Positions 7,441-15,810 of a stretch of 42,339 bases of DNA are shown here, piece by piece. The stretch comes from a virus: IMG/VR virus record IMGVR_UViG_3300037189_018584, positions 1-42,339 of that record; one strand, 5' to 3'. Positions within the stretch are counted from its first letter, which is position 1; each line of letters begins with the position of its first letter. The notes beneath the pieces are model-generated. The model did no database searches. It was not told the DNA's origin and saw only the letters and a list, made by a program, of their open reading frames with translations. The position numbers and the translations under genes were made by a program.

Positions 7441-7450
7441 TTGGTATACT
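7441..7450 (+). promoter_or_regulatory. Extended -10 promoter for a near-leaderless gene
   Basis: TTGGTATACT contains the extended -10 TGG-TATACT with the hexamer at 7445-7450. The start codon at 7459 is only eight bases downstream, so transcription should begin at or one or two bases before the ATG. No Shine-Dalgarno sequence lies in between and no good -35 is visible. Confidence 0.6.
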
Positions 7451-7458
7451 TATAGCAT

Positions 7459-8667
7459 ATGAGCCTGCAAACTACAAAGGGTTTTCCTTACCCACAATAT
7501 ACTGACACTCCCGACGTACCCAGAGATATGCTTAATCTGGCTACGCAGATTGACTCATATCTTACAACCAACAGGGGTCCACAAGGCGTTCAAGGAACAA
7601 GGGGAACTCAAGGTTTTTATGGAACTCAAGGTTTAATTGGAAATCAAGGAATACAGGGAACAGTAGGAATTGCTGGATCTTCAACAAATTATCATCAATA
7701 CAAAGCAGACACAACAAGCCAGCTAGACTTGCCACCAACAGCTGGATATTTAAGATGGAATAATTCAGATCAAAAAAACTCTACTTTTATTTATGTAAGC
7801 CACTTAACAAACGAAAATTTAGATATTGATGTTATTTTAGATGTTTTAAAAAAAGATGACACAATAATTATTCAAGAAGCAAGTAATTCCAATAATTATC
7901 AAACATTTGCCTTAACAAGCGATGCAATTGTTGTTCAAAATAGCTATATAAAAATTCCAGTTACATTAGCAATATCTAACGGTTCTGGAACATCTGGTTT
8001 TTCCAACAATCAAGTTATTTCGTTGATTACCTTTTCTACAGGTATTCAAGGAGCAACAGGTACACAAGGAACTCAAGGATTAATTGGTTTACAAGGTTTA
8101 CAAGGCAATCAAGGCACTCAGGGCTCTCAAGGTGTTCAGGGAACACAAGGTGTACAGGGACTACAAGGCACTCAGGGTATGCAAGGCACTCAGGGTATGC
8201 AAGGCACTCAAGGTACGCAAGGTACACAAGGTTTACAAGGCACACAAGGTTTACAAGGTTTTGGCTATCAACAACTTCAAGGAGTTCAAGGACACATAGG
8301 TACAGGAATTGAATTACTTGGAACTTATGAAAGCTTGCAAAGTTTGCAATCAGCGCATCCATCAGGATCAAATGGCGACACTTACATAATTAATGGTTCT
8401 TTATATGTTTGGCAAGATGGACAATATGTAGATGCAGGAGCTGTTCGTGGTATTCAGGGATTACAAGGTACTCAAGGAACCCAAGGGGTACAAGGGGTAC
8501 AAGGTACTCAAGGAACCCAGGGGGTACAAGGGGTACAAGGTACTCAAGGAACCCAGGGGGTACAAGGTACTCAAGGTTTGCAGGGAATTCAAGGAGTACA
8601 GGGAGTTCAAGGACCATTGCCAACAAGCTATGTTGATATAAATATGGCTGTAATGGGCGCATTTTAA
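7459..8667 (+). CDS. Collagen-like (Gly-X-Y) tail fibre protein
   Basis: The protein has 402 residues. A short N-terminal domain (1-~38) with [20 protein letters not shown] resembles the virion-attachment start of other actinophage-type fibres. Three Gly-X-Y tracts follow (about 39-74, 194-272 and 334-388), mostly GTQ, GLQ and GVQ triplets, separated by two globular domains (~75-193 and ~273-333). The second has [21 protein letters not shown], a small Trp-rich beta motif found in fibres. Collagen-like tracts form trimers, so this is probably a trimeric, flexible fibre. It has its own promoter and no ribosome binding site. Codons in the tracts are repeated at DNA level, which allows copy-number change by slippage or recombination. 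Confidence 0.88.
   Translation: MSLQTTKGFPYPQYTDTPDVPRDMLNLATQIDSYLTTNRGPQGVQGTRGTQGFYGTQGLIGNQGIQGTVGIAGSSTNYHQYKADTTSQLDLPPTAGYLRWNNSDQKNSTFIYVSHLTNENLDIDVILDVLKKDDTIIIQEASNSNNYQTFALTSDAIVVQNSYIKIPVTLAISNGSGTSGFSNNQVISLITFSTGIQGATGTQGTQGLIGLQGLQGNQGTQGSQGVQGTQGVQGLQGTQGMQGTQGMQGTQGTQGTQGLQGTQGLQGFGYQQLQGVQGHIGTGIELLGTYESLQSLQSAHPSGSNGDTYIINGSLYVWQDGQYVDAGAVRGIQGLQGTQGTQGVQGVQGTQGTQGVQGVQGTQGTQGVQGTQGLQGIQGVQGVQGPLPTSYVDINMAVMGAF
8467..8565 (+). repeat. 36-bp tandem repeat inside the collagen-like gene
   Basis: The unit begins GGTACTCAAGGAACCCA and is present at 8467-8502 and 8503-8538, with a 27-base partial copy at 8539-8565. The first two copies differ at one base. Each unit encodes four Gly-X-Y triplets, so gain or loss keeps the frame. 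A related array of GGCACTCAGGGTATGCAA units lies near 8167-8208. Confidence 0.9.
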
Positions 8668-8678
8668 GGGGTGTGTAA

Positions 8679-10655
8679 ATGTCATATAAACAAGCAGTCC
8701 TTAGAGATGATCCAATTGCTTATTGGCCCTTAACTGGAACTGTAAATTTAAGAACTTATGCAACTTTGCTTGAAGAATACGCAACATATCAAGAATTTTT
8801 ACTTTCAGAAGATACTTACGGATATCAACCAGGGTCTTTTTATTTTGAAGATTTATCTATAAACTCAAATCATGCTGCTGTGTCATTTGGAACACAACTA
8901 CCAATATTTCAAGATGTTTTAACATTAAATTCAAGATCTTTTAATGACACAAATATAAATGGTTGTAAAATTACAGATACATCTATTGTAAGCATTTATG
9001 ATATTTATAATTTTTTTGATAAAAATCAAGAAAATAAAATTTTTGGAGCAGAGTTTTGGGTTTTTTTTAATGACAACCCATCAACAAATGTAAATCTTTT
9101 ATCAGTATATGATAGTTTATCTCAAATAAATGTTTTTGAAGTTTATGCTTATAATAATGCAATATATTTAACCGTTAGAAATTCTACAGAATCATACACA
9201 ACAAAAAAAGAAATATTTTCATGGGACAAAAAAATGAATATTTTTGTTTCATATTCTGAAAGAAATATAGAAATTATGGTTAATGGAATTGCTGATGAAA
9301 CAGTTTTGATACCAAATACATTTAAATTTATTGGAAACGATTATCCATATCTTAAGTATAAAATTGGTCCAGCAGAAACAGGCAAAAATTTTATTATTAA
9401 TGACCTTGCTTTTTATACAAGAAAATTATCTGTAAATGAAATAAGAAACCACATGGTTTGGGCAAATATTAACTCTGACCCTGAATTTGCTGCTTTACAA
9501 GGAAGTGCATATCACTTTAATATTAAAGAACGTAATGAAATGATACATTTACAAAAAATATTTACAAAGCCAGAAGACTATAACCTAGGTGTTTATTCAA
9601 ATCTTATACCAGACAAAAATGGATTAAAAATACAGCAAACATCTGCAGCGGGATCGCAAACGGGGTATTGGCAGTATAACTTCCCAATAGTACAATACAC
9701 AAATTTTGCTGGAGTAGACATATCTTGGGACTCAGGATTTACTCCAAATTCTTCTATTGCAAATATGGAATATGTAAAAGTTTATTCATCATATGATAAC
9801 GGTCAAACATGGAATCAGGTTTACAGCAATAAAATAGTTCCTTATTTTTTATCCAGAGCATCCAACGCATCGGCAGCACAACTACTTGTAAAAGTCATAA
9901 TGAATTCAACAAATACTTCAGACGAGCTCCAACCCAGATTGGATAACCTTAGAATTACTATTTATAAAAACCTTAATTTGCCTTCAGATTCTGGTGAATT
10001 TATTTTATCGCCCGTTGCAAGTCAAACTTACATGATAAGACAAAATGAAGATACATTAATATCAAGAGATAGAAATTTTGGCATACATTTTGTTAATCAA
10101 AATCCAAACTCTGGATACCCAGGAACAGCATTAATTAATTCAGTAAATAATGCAGAATATAAAACTATTGAATTTTGGTTTAAATATGAAGGTTGTCAAA
10201 ATAACACTCTGGGGGCCGTTTTAGACACAGCAACAGTAAATGGGGTTGATCTATACGTTAACCCGTCTACAAGCGTTCTAACAAGCAACCTAGGCTCAAA
10301 TGGCACACTGTATGTAAATGGATTAGCTCAAAACAACGGATACACAATTGTACCTGGAGAAACTTATCATATAACTTTAACTTATAATCAATCTACGTCT
10401 AATCAAATATACATTAATGGAAGCACTGATGGACTTTCTACTCCATTACAAGCCATGTATGGGTTTATAACATTATTTCCAAATAAACTATCTTCTTCAG
10501 AGATACAATCAAGATATTTATCGTATATCACAATCAAATCAACTGTTGTTTACGATAGCACAACAAGTCTGGGTAGTGTGGTTGAGTACTCAGGATCAGA
10601 ACCAACCAGCATAAATGGCGGTTTACCTGTCATTTCACATGATCATACATACTAA
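8679..10655 (+). CDS. LamG/concanavalin-like domain tail protein
   Basis: This 658-residue protein opens with LRDDPIAYWPL, the hallmark start of phage LamG (laminin-G/concanavalin-like) domains, and continues with strands such as FGAEFWVFFND and a NDLAFYTRKLSVNEIRNH end near residue 260. A second lectin-like domain spans about residues 480-640 (KTIEFWFKYEG, LYVNGLAQNN, YHITLTYNQS). Between them, about 330-430, is a jelly-roll-like region (VKVYSSYDNGQTW). These folds usually bind carbohydrates, so a receptor-binding or adhesive tail component is likely. AAGGGGTG at 8666-8673 precedes the ATG. It is probably co-transcribed with the collagen-like fibre. Confidence 0.8.
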   Translation: MSYKQAVLRDDPIAYWPLTGTVNLRTYATLLEEYATYQEFLLSEDTYGYQPGSFYFEDLSINSNHAAVSFGTQLPIFQDVLTLNSRSFNDTNINGCKITDTSIVSIYDIYNFFDKNQENKIFGAEFWVFFNDNPSTNVNLLSVYDSLSQINVFEVYAYNNAIYLTVRNSTESYTTKKEIFSWDKKMNIFVSYSERNIEIMVNGIADETVLIPNTFKFIGNDYPYLKYKIGPAETGKNFIINDLAFYTRKLSVNEIRNHMVWANINSDPEFAALQGSAYHFNIKERNEMIHLQKIFTKPEDYNLGVYSNLIPDKNGLKIQQTSAAGSQTGYWQYNFPIVQYTNFAGVDISWDSGFTPNSSIANMEYVKVYSSYDNGQTWNQVYSNKIVPYFLSRASNASAAQLLVKVIMNSTNTSDELQPRLDNLRITIYKNLNLPSDSGEFILSPVASQTYMIRQNEDTLISRDRNFGIHFVNQNPNSGYPGTALINSVNNAEYKTIEFWFKYEGCQNNTLGAVLDTATVNGVDLYVNPSTSVLTSNLGSNGTLYVNGLAQNNGYTIVPGETYHITLTYNQSTSNQIYINGSTDGLSTPLQAMYGFITLFPNKLSSSEIQSRYLSYITIKSTVVYDSTTSLGSVVEYSGSEPTSINGGLPVISHDHTY

Positions 10656-10691
10656 AAGTGGCAGTGGTATGTTCTATTTTAATGAATTAGG

Positions 10692-10700
10692 TGGTATTAT
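10692..10700 (+). promoter_or_regulatory. Extended -10 promoter, leaderless start
   Basis: TGG-TATTAT (hexamer 10695-10700) lies six bases before ATG 10707. The expected start point falls on the A of the ATG. No Shine-Dalgarno sequence is present. The context GCATATG repeats that of the fibre gene at 7459. Confidence 0.55.
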
Positions 10701-10706
10701 TGGCAT

Positions 10707-11045
10707 ATGGGAAAAATGAAGATTACTCCAATAGATGAAGTAAATTGGGGATTATATGGATGGCAAATGCCAGACGGAACTCTTGTTACTAATGAAGAAG
10801 GAGCTTATTTAAGCATACCATCTTTAAAAGGTGACATAAGACAAATTAAAAAATTAAAAGATGCTGCAAAGCATTACGGACTTGAAGAAGGAAAACCTAT
10901 ATTTTTTTCAGGGCATAGGCCAGTGACAGACGAAGAGCTTGCAGAACAAAGACAAAGGTTAGAGCTAGGCTTAGTTCCAGATGTTGAAGACACACCCGCA
11001 ATGATGGATTATATTAAAGAAGTGAGGGACATGAAAATTGGCTAA
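10707..11045 (+). CDS. Small conserved phage protein upstream of portal
   Basis: The 112-residue protein contains IDEVNWGLYGWQMPDG, YLSIPSLKGDIRQI, AAKHYGLEEGKPIFFSGHR and VTDEELAEQ. I recognise this pattern from small proteins encoded beside the portal gene in actinobacteriophages, where it has no assigned function. The start at ATG 10707 sits on the predicted transcription start; a second in-frame ATG at 10716 (MKITPI) is possible. The end overlaps the portal gene by eight bases, so it may help portal translation or head assembly. No catalytic motif is visible. Confidence 0.7.
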   Translation: MGKMKITPIDEVNWGLYGWQMPDGTLVTNEEGAYLSIPSLKGDIRQIKKLKDAAKHYGLEEGKPIFFSGHRPVTDEELAEQRQRLELGLVPDVEDTPAMMDYIKEVRDMKIG

Positions 11046-12621
11046 TTTAAGTATTGCTGACGATGATAATGATGAAAATGTAATGATTAGATCAAATCTA
11101 GATTACAAATCTATGGTTCAACCAGAAGAAATTTTTGATGACCCATTTAATAACAATTGGGAACAAATTAAAAAGTCTGAAGGCCTAAGTCCTAATTTTC
11201 GTCGTCAAGTAAACAGATTAGAAAAGTCTTTTATGGGACACGATGATTCAAAATCAAAAAAGTTAGACCCCCTAGACCTTACTGGATATTCTTTATTTCA
11301 AATTGTTCAACCACCCTATAATATTTTATATTTGGCACAACTTTATGATGTGTCTCCATATCATCACTCAGCAGTAAATGCTAAAGCTGCAAACGTAGTT
11401 GGACTTGGATATAAGTTTGAAGAAACATGGAGAACTAAGCAAAAAGTTGAATCTGTTTTAGATAATCCTAAAAAACTTGATAAAATTCGTGCAAAACTTG
11501 AACAATCAAAAGAAGAGTTAAGAGATTATTTAGAATCAATGAATTCTGAAGATTCATTTATTGAAAATATGAAAAAAGTTTTTGTTGATTTAGAATCAAC
11601 AGGAAATGCTTATCTTGAAGTTGGAAGAACCTCAACTGGTAAAATTGGTTACTTGGGTCACATACCAACACAAACCATGAGAATACGTCGTCACAGAGAT
11701 GGTTTTGTTCAAGTAGTTTATAACCGATACACATTTTTTAGAAACTTTGGAGATACTGAAACTCCAGATCAAATTGGAACAGATCCCAACCCTAACGAAG
11801 TTATTCACTTTAAAGTATTTACTCCTTCTAACACATACTATGGAGTACCAGACGTTTTATCTGCAAAGAATGCAGTTGCTGGTGATGAATTTGCACAAAG
11901 ATTTAACCTTGACTACTTTGAAAATAAAGCGGTTCCAAGATACATTATTACAGTAAAAGGCGCAAAGTTAACTGCTGATTCAGAAAGAAAACTTCTTGAA
12001 TTTTTTCAAACAGGTTTGCGTGGAAGAAATCATAGAACACTCTACATCCCACTTCCTTCAGATGGAGATCAAGGAAGAGTTGAATTTAAAATGGATCCAA
12101 TTGAAGCTGGAGTACAAGACTCATCGTTTAAGAATTATGCAGTAGAAAATAGAGACCGCATTCTTCTTTCGCATAGAGTTCCAGTATCAAAACTTGGAAT
12201 GCCAGCAAACGTATCTTTGGCAAACGCCAAAGATGCCGATAAAACATTTAAAGAGCAAGTTTGTCGTCCAAGGCAAGAAGAGCTTGAGTTTAAAATTAAT
12301 AAGATTATTTCTGAGTTTACAGACGCATTTACGCTAAGATTTAACGAACTTGCACTTACAGATGAAGAAACTCAATCAAGAATTGATGATCGCTACCTTA
12401 AAGATCAAGTTTTACTTCCAAATGAAGTACGTGCACGTAAGGGCCTTGCCCCTATTTCTACTGGTGATACAGTCCTAGTATTAAACCCAAAACAAGCAAC
12501 TGATGCAATATCTGATGCCAGCGGGAATAAAACTAGAGACCAAAATAGAACAATTAATGCTCCAGATAAAATGGGAACTGGAAGAAATCCTAAAGGCGAA
12601 GGCTCGCAAGAAGGAAATTAA
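11038..12621 (+). CDS. Portal protein
   Basis: The 527-residue protein is a PBSX/HK97-type portal, which forms the dodecameric ring at the capsid vertex through which DNA passes. Supporting blocks are YDVSPYHHSAVNAKAANVVG, the segment ending STGNAYLEVGR, the wing-to-stem region with VIHFKVFTPSNTYYGVPD, and HRVPVSKLGMPANVSLANA toward the C-terminus. The length and the acidic, flexible ends are usual for this family. Translation starts at TTG 11038 after GAGGG at 11024-11028, inside the end of the previous gene. No terminase gene lies upstream, which is unusual because terminase normally precedes portal; here it must lie outside the window. Confidence 0.92.
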   Translation: MANLSIADDDNDENVMIRSNLDYKSMVQPEEIFDDPFNNNWEQIKKSEGLSPNFRRQVNRLEKSFMGHDDSKSKKLDPLDLTGYSLFQIVQPPYNILYLAQLYDVSPYHHSAVNAKAANVVGLGYKFEETWRTKQKVESVLDNPKKLDKIRAKLEQSKEELRDYLESMNSEDSFIENMKKVFVDLESTGNAYLEVGRTSTGKIGYLGHIPTQTMRIRRHRDGFVQVVYNRYTFFRNFGDTETPDQIGTDPNPNEVIHFKVFTPSNTYYGVPDVLSAKNAVAGDEFAQRFNLDYFENKAVPRYIITVKGAKLTADSERKLLEFFQTGLRGRNHRTLYIPLPSDGDQGRVEFKMDPIEAGVQDSSFKNYAVENRDRILLSHRVPVSKLGMPANVSLANAKDADKTFKEQVCRPRQEELEFKINKIISEFTDAFTLRFNELALTDEETQSRIDDRYLKDQVLLPNEVRARKGLAPISTGDTVLVLNPKQATDAISDASGNKTRDQNRTINAPDKMGTGRNPKGEGSQEGN

Positions 12622-12673
12622 TTCAAATATTATAGCAATATATTTATCAAAATTATGAGTTATTTATAAACTT

Positions 12674-12682
12674 TGCTATTAT
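12674..12682 (+). promoter_or_regulatory. Extended -10 promoter before the protease/scaffold gene
   Basis: TGC-TATTAT (hexamer 12677-12682) lies in the 71-base gap after portal, ten bases before ATG 12693. The expected leader is only about four bases, without a Shine-Dalgarno site. The CATATG start context matches the genes at 7459 and 10707. Confidence 0.5.
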
Positions 12683-12692
12683 TTATTTACAT

Positions 12693-14123
12693 ATGGACAT
12701 TCAAAAAACTTACTGGAAAAATAGCGAGTCTTCAATGGCTCTTGCTTTTCCTATTTCTAAAGTAAATAGAGAGAAAAGAACAGTCTCTGGATTCGCATCG
12801 TTGGATAATATTGATCGTCATGGTGATATTGTTAAGTCAGATGCAAGCAAAAAAGCTTTTGAAACATTCAGAGGAAATATTCGTGAAATGCACGGGCCAA
12901 CTGCTGTTGGCAAAATGGTTGATTTTAAAGAAGATAATTTTTTTGATCCAGAAACTAATAAAAAATATAACGGTATATACGTAACAGCTTATATTTCAAA
13001 AGGTGCACAAGATGCCTGGGAAAAAGTTTTAGACGGAACTTACTCAGGTTTTTCTATTGGTGGAAACATTAAAGATGCAAAAATGGAAAAAGCTGATGAT
13101 GGTTCAAATGAAACTCGTCGTGTTATTTATGATTATGAACTACATGAATTAAGTCTTGTTGATTCTCCAGCAAACCAACTAGCAAATTTTATTTCAATTC
13201 AAAAAAATCAAGATGGAAGCCTTTTTGTTAAAGGTATGGTTTCAGAAGTAACTTTAGAAAATGTTTTTTGGTGCAAGCAAGATGAAATTGCTTCAACTTC
13301 AGAATCTACAAAAAAAGATTGTGTAGTCTGCGATGCTCCAATGACAAACATTGGCTGGGTAGAACAAGCAGATTCAGAAAAATTTGAAGCAATTGAAAAA
13401 GTAATTGATTCTTATTTTAAGAAAGATGATGCTCCAGATAGCACACACTCAGCAACAACACACGATTCAGATTCACAAAATGTGATTAATTCTGATCAAA
13501 CAATTAATTTATATCCAGATCAAAATGAAAAAACAAAAGTTTTGTTCCATGATGGAACAAAAGTAAACAAGAGTGATAATCAAATTTCGCTCAACAAAGG
13601 AGGTAAACAAATGACAGAAGATACAAATACAACAACAGAAAGTTCGGTTGATGTAGAGGCTCCAGTCGAAGAAGTTTCAACTGTTTCAGAAACAACAGAA
13701 GATGCAAGCATTGAAAAAGCTGCAAATATATCTGAGGTTGAAGACACACTTGATTTAGAAAAGATGGTTAAGGACCTTTCAACCTTCTTTGGTGAGTCTA
13801 TTGAAAAGAACTATGCAACACACGCTGCAACTATAGCTGACATGTTAAACATTGTTAATGCTACAAGAGCAGAAATGGCTCGTTTGTCAAAAAATTATGA
13901 GGATATTCAAAAAGCAAACGAAGATATTAATGCAAAGTACGAAACCTTGAGTAAGTCAGTAGAGGATATGCTTGGAAAGATTGAGTATGTAGATAATAGT
14001 CTCAAGAATTTTGAGTCAGCTACTGCAGTTCAGAAGTCCATTGGGGTTGAAGCTCCGATGGGTCAAACAAAACCAAAACAAAGTATATGGCAAGGACACT
14101 TCCTCGGTGTTGATAACCTATAA
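12693..14123 (+). CDS. Prohead maturation protease (XkdF/U35-like) with C-terminal scaffold region
   Basis: The protein has 476 residues. The first ~165 form a prohead protease domain: VSGFASLDNIDRHGDIV, the likely catalytic His67 in IREMHGP, Ser121 in YSGFSIGG, and the ELHELSLVDSPANQ block (150-163) that closes the domain. It processes the capsid and scaffold during head assembly. Residues 190-235 add a small Cys-containing region (C194, C210, C213). Residues ~307-476 are acidic and helical with a likely coiled coil (ISEVEDTLDLEKMVKDLSTF onward), typical of a scaffold or delta domain. An internal start for the scaffold alone is recorded separately. The gene immediately precedes the major capsid gene. 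Confidence 0.88.
   Translation: MDIQKTYWKNSESSMALAFPISKVNREKRTVSGFASLDNIDRHGDIVKSDASKKAFETFRGNIREMHGPTAVGKMVDFKEDNFFDPETNKKYNGIYVTAYISKGAQDAWEKVLDGTYSGFSIGGNIKDAKMEKADDGSNETRRVIYDYELHELSLVDSPANQLANFISIQKNQDGSLFVKGMVSEVTLENVFWCKQDEIASTSESTKKDCVVCDAPMTNIGWVEQADSEKFEAIEKVIDSYFKKDDAPDSTHSATTHDSDSQNVINSDQTINLYPDQNEKTKVLFHDGTKVNKSDNQISLNKGGKQMTEDTNTTTESSVDVEAPVEEVSTVSETTEDASIEKAANISEVEDTLDLEKMVKDLSTFFGESIEKNYATHAATIADMLNIVNATRAEMARLSKNYEDIQKANEDINAKYETLSKSVEDMLGKIEYVDNSLKNFESATAVQKSIGVEAPMGQTKPKQSIWQGHFLGVDNL
13611..14123 (+). CDS. Nested in-frame scaffold protein (internal start within the protease gene)
   Basis: The ATG at 13611 is in frame with the protease gene (codon 307) and is preceded by AAAGGAGGT at 13596-13604 with six bases of spacing. 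This is one of the strongest ribosome binding sites in the window, yet it lies inside a coding region. The 170-residue product is acidic at the start (TEDTNTTTESSVDVEAPVEE) and then helical with coiled-coil character, as expected for a phage scaffold. The arrangement parallels lambda C/Nu3, where protease and scaffold share a C-terminus so that many scaffold copies accompany few protease copies. Translation from this site is inferred, not shown. Confidence 0.8.
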   Translation: MTEDTNTTTESSVDVEAPVEEVSTVSETTEDASIEKAANISEVEDTLDLEKMVKDLSTFFGESIEKNYATHAATIADMLNIVNATRAEMARLSKNYEDIQKANEDINAKYETLSKSVEDMLGKIEYVDNSLKNFESATAVQKSIGVEAPMGQTKPKQSIWQGHFLGVDNL

Positions 14124-14142
14124 CAAAAAAATAAAAGAAATA

Positions 14143-14162
14143 AAGGTGGTGAAATAAAAATG
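14143..14162 (+). promoter_or_regulatory. Strong ribosome binding site of the major capsid gene, shared with the major tail gene
   Basis: AAGGTGGTGAAATAAAAATG (Shine-Dalgarno AAGGTGGTG, A-rich spacer, ATG) occurs here and again, identical over 20 bases, at 18542-18561. These are the two structural genes expected to be made in the highest copy number. Confidence 0.85.
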
Positions 14163-15308
14163 AGTAATGAACTTCTACAAAAAGTAATTGATACAACGAA
14201 CCTCGGTTCTTCAGCAGTAAATGCATCAGGAGATTCTTCTAACCTTTCAGGTAACGGACTTCTATATCCAGATCAAGCTAATCGCTTCTTGGATTACATG
14301 TGGGATGCAACAATTCTTGCTAAAGCAGCCAGAACAATTCGTATGCGTTCAAACACAACCGAAATTGATCGTGTTGCAGTTGGACAACGTATCATGACAG
14401 TTGCACAAGAAGACAGCCCTCGTGATTATGTAGGCGCATCTGGTACATATACCAATGCAAACTCTTCTACATTTACAGCACAAGGAGCAACCTTTAACAA
14501 GGTGTCTCTTACAACACGTAAACTCCGTCTTGATTGGGAGCTTTCATCCGAATCTCTAGAAGATAACGTTGAAGGTCCAGATCTTGAGGATCACATTGCA
14601 CGTCTTATGGCTACCCAAGCTGGTAACGATATTGAGGATACCCTTATTAACGGTACTGGAACTGGTAGCGGTTTGATGTCAGCATTTAAAGGCTTCCGCC
14701 AATTAGCACTTGACAACGCACACGTTGTTGATGCACAAGGCGTAGGACTTGACAAGTCTGTATTTAACCTAGCAATTAAAACATTGCCTCGTAAGTACAA
14801 GCAACGTCGTAACCAACTAAGATTCTTCACAGGATCAAACTTGGTACAAGACTATCTATTCAATTTAACAGCTAACGCTGGCTCAGTAAATCCATTTGAT
14901 ATCGCTTCAGGTATCATTCGTGGTGATGTTGCAGCTAACGATGGTGGTCCAGGTGCTACAACGCCATTCGCGTTTGGTATCCCAGTGATTAACGTTCCAT
15001 TGATGGATGAGACAAAGGCAGGAACATATTCTAGCCCTTCAGGTCTTCACGGCGATGTACACTTGACTTTCCCACAGAACTTCATCATTGGCATTAAGCG
15101 TGACGTAACAGTCTATCGTCTTTTCCAACCAAAGAAAGACACAATTGAATACACACTATTCATCCGTGTTGGTTGCGTAATGGAAAACTACGATGCACAC
15201 GTCATTGTAACAAATGTTAAGATTGCTGGTTCTGTTGCATCAGGAGCATTCGGTTCTGTAACACACGGAGCAAATGTAACTGGCGGACAAAACGGAAATA
15301 CATACTAA
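14160..15308 (+). CDS. Major capsid protein (HK97 fold)
   Basis: The 382-residue protein forms the icosahedral shell. It follows the protease/scaffold gene and has an HK97-type layout: a short N-arm, RTIRMRSNTTEIDRVAVGQR, an E-loop-like stretch with VSLTTRKLRLDWELSSESLED, ARLMATQAGNDIEDTLINGTG in the spine region, FRQLALDNAHVVD, and the P-domain end FIIGIKRDVTVYRLF followed by FIRVGCVMENYDAHVIVTNV. Codon use is more regular and less AT-rich than in neighbours (bases 14761-14820 hold 21 G or C by hand count), consistent with high expression. Translation uses the strong site at 14143. A hairpin terminator follows within 20 bases. Confidence 0.93.
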   Translation: MSNELLQKVIDTTNLGSSAVNASGDSSNLSGNGLLYPDQANRFLDYMWDATILAKAARTIRMRSNTTEIDRVAVGQRIMTVAQEDSPRDYVGASGTYTNANSSTFTAQGATFNKVSLTTRKLRLDWELSSESLEDNVEGPDLEDHIARLMATQAGNDIEDTLINGTGTGSGLMSAFKGFRQLALDNAHVVDAQGVGLDKSVFNLAIKTLPRKYKQRRNQLRFFTGSNLVQDYLFNLTANAGSVNPFDIASGIIRGDVAANDGGPGATTPFAFGIPVINVPLMDETKAGTYSSPSGLHGDVHLTFPQNFIIGIKRDVTVYRLFQPKKDTIEYTLFIRVGCVMENYDAHVIVTNVKIAGSVASGAFGSVTHGANVTGGQNGNTY

Positions 15309-15325
15309 TATTTATTAGTTGCAAG

Positions 15326-15360
15326 ATTAGGGGGGCAGTAGAAATACTGCCTCCCTTAAT
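15326..15360 (+). terminator. Hairpin terminator after major capsid gene
   Basis: GGGGGGCAGTA and TACTGCCTCCC pair around a GAAA tetraloop (15341-15344) with one G-T pair, and an outer ATTA/TAAT extension with one bulged T. About 12 continuous pairs plus three outer pairs form. No T-tract follows, as in many actinobacterial terminators. A promoter begins just downstream. Confidence 0.8.
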
Positions 15361-15367
15361 CATTATC

Positions 15368-15376
15368 TGATATAAT
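15368..15376 (+). promoter_or_regulatory. Extended -10 promoter for connector genes
   Basis: TGA-TATAAT, with a perfect -10 hexamer at 15371-15376, lies directly after the capsid-gene hairpin. It should restart transcription for the connector genes at a level separate from the capsid gene. No -35 is recognisable because the hairpin occupies that position. Confidence 0.65.
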
Positions 15377-15398
15377 AAGTTATGACGAAAGGATACAG

Positions 15399-15797
15399 AT
15401 GTCATTTTCAGATCTAAAAATAACAGAGTTAAGAAAAGCTGCAGACTCATTTGGAGTAGATACGGCAGAAGCTAAAACTAAACAAGAAATCATTGCAATT
15501 CTTGAAGAAGAAGGTATAAACTATCAAATGTATGCTAAGTTTACTAATGTTGAAAAAGCAGAAATAGAAATACCAGAAATAGAAAAGAAAAACAGAGAGA
15601 GAAAAATTATGAAAACAACTAATTCAGTACTTGTTAAAATGGAAAGAACAAACCATTCATTTCAAACACATGGACATACATTTACAACAGAACATCCATT
15701 TGTAGCAATGCCAGAATCAGATGCTCAAAGAATTTTTGATACTATGCCAGGTTTTCGCCTAGCAACTCCTAGAGAAGCTCAAGAATACTATAACTAA
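15399..15797 (+). CDS. Small head-connector-region protein with HeH/SAP-like N-terminus
   Basis: The protein has 132 residues and GAAAGGA at 15386-15392 precedes the ATG. Residues 1-45 (LKITELRKAADSFGV, then AEAKTKQEIIAILEEEGI) have the two-helix pattern of HeH/SAP/Rho-N domains, which bind nucleic acid or other proteins and occur in small proteins near phage head-tail connectors. A charged linker follows. The C-terminal half, from about residue 70, is a separate small beta-rich domain (VLVKMERTNHSFQTHGHTF) ending in a helix. The domain junction contains an in-frame ATG at 15609 with a purine-rich leader, so a second product from the C-terminal half is possible but unproven. Its exact role is unknown. 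Confidence 0.65.
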   Translation: MSFSDLKITELRKAADSFGVDTAEAKTKQEIIAILEEEGINYQMYAKFTNVEKAEIEIPEIEKKNRERKIMKTTNSVLVKMERTNHSFQTHGHTFTTEHPFVAMPESDAQRIFDTMPGFRLATPREAQEYYN

Positions 15798-15810
15798 GGG
15801 GGTGTTTTGA

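Noticed and set aside
8036-8685. Several open frames on both strands inside the collagen-like gene
   Set aside because: Short DNA repeats with a period divisible by three keep all frames open; their Leu/Tyr- or Lys/Val-rich translations are artefacts of the repeats.
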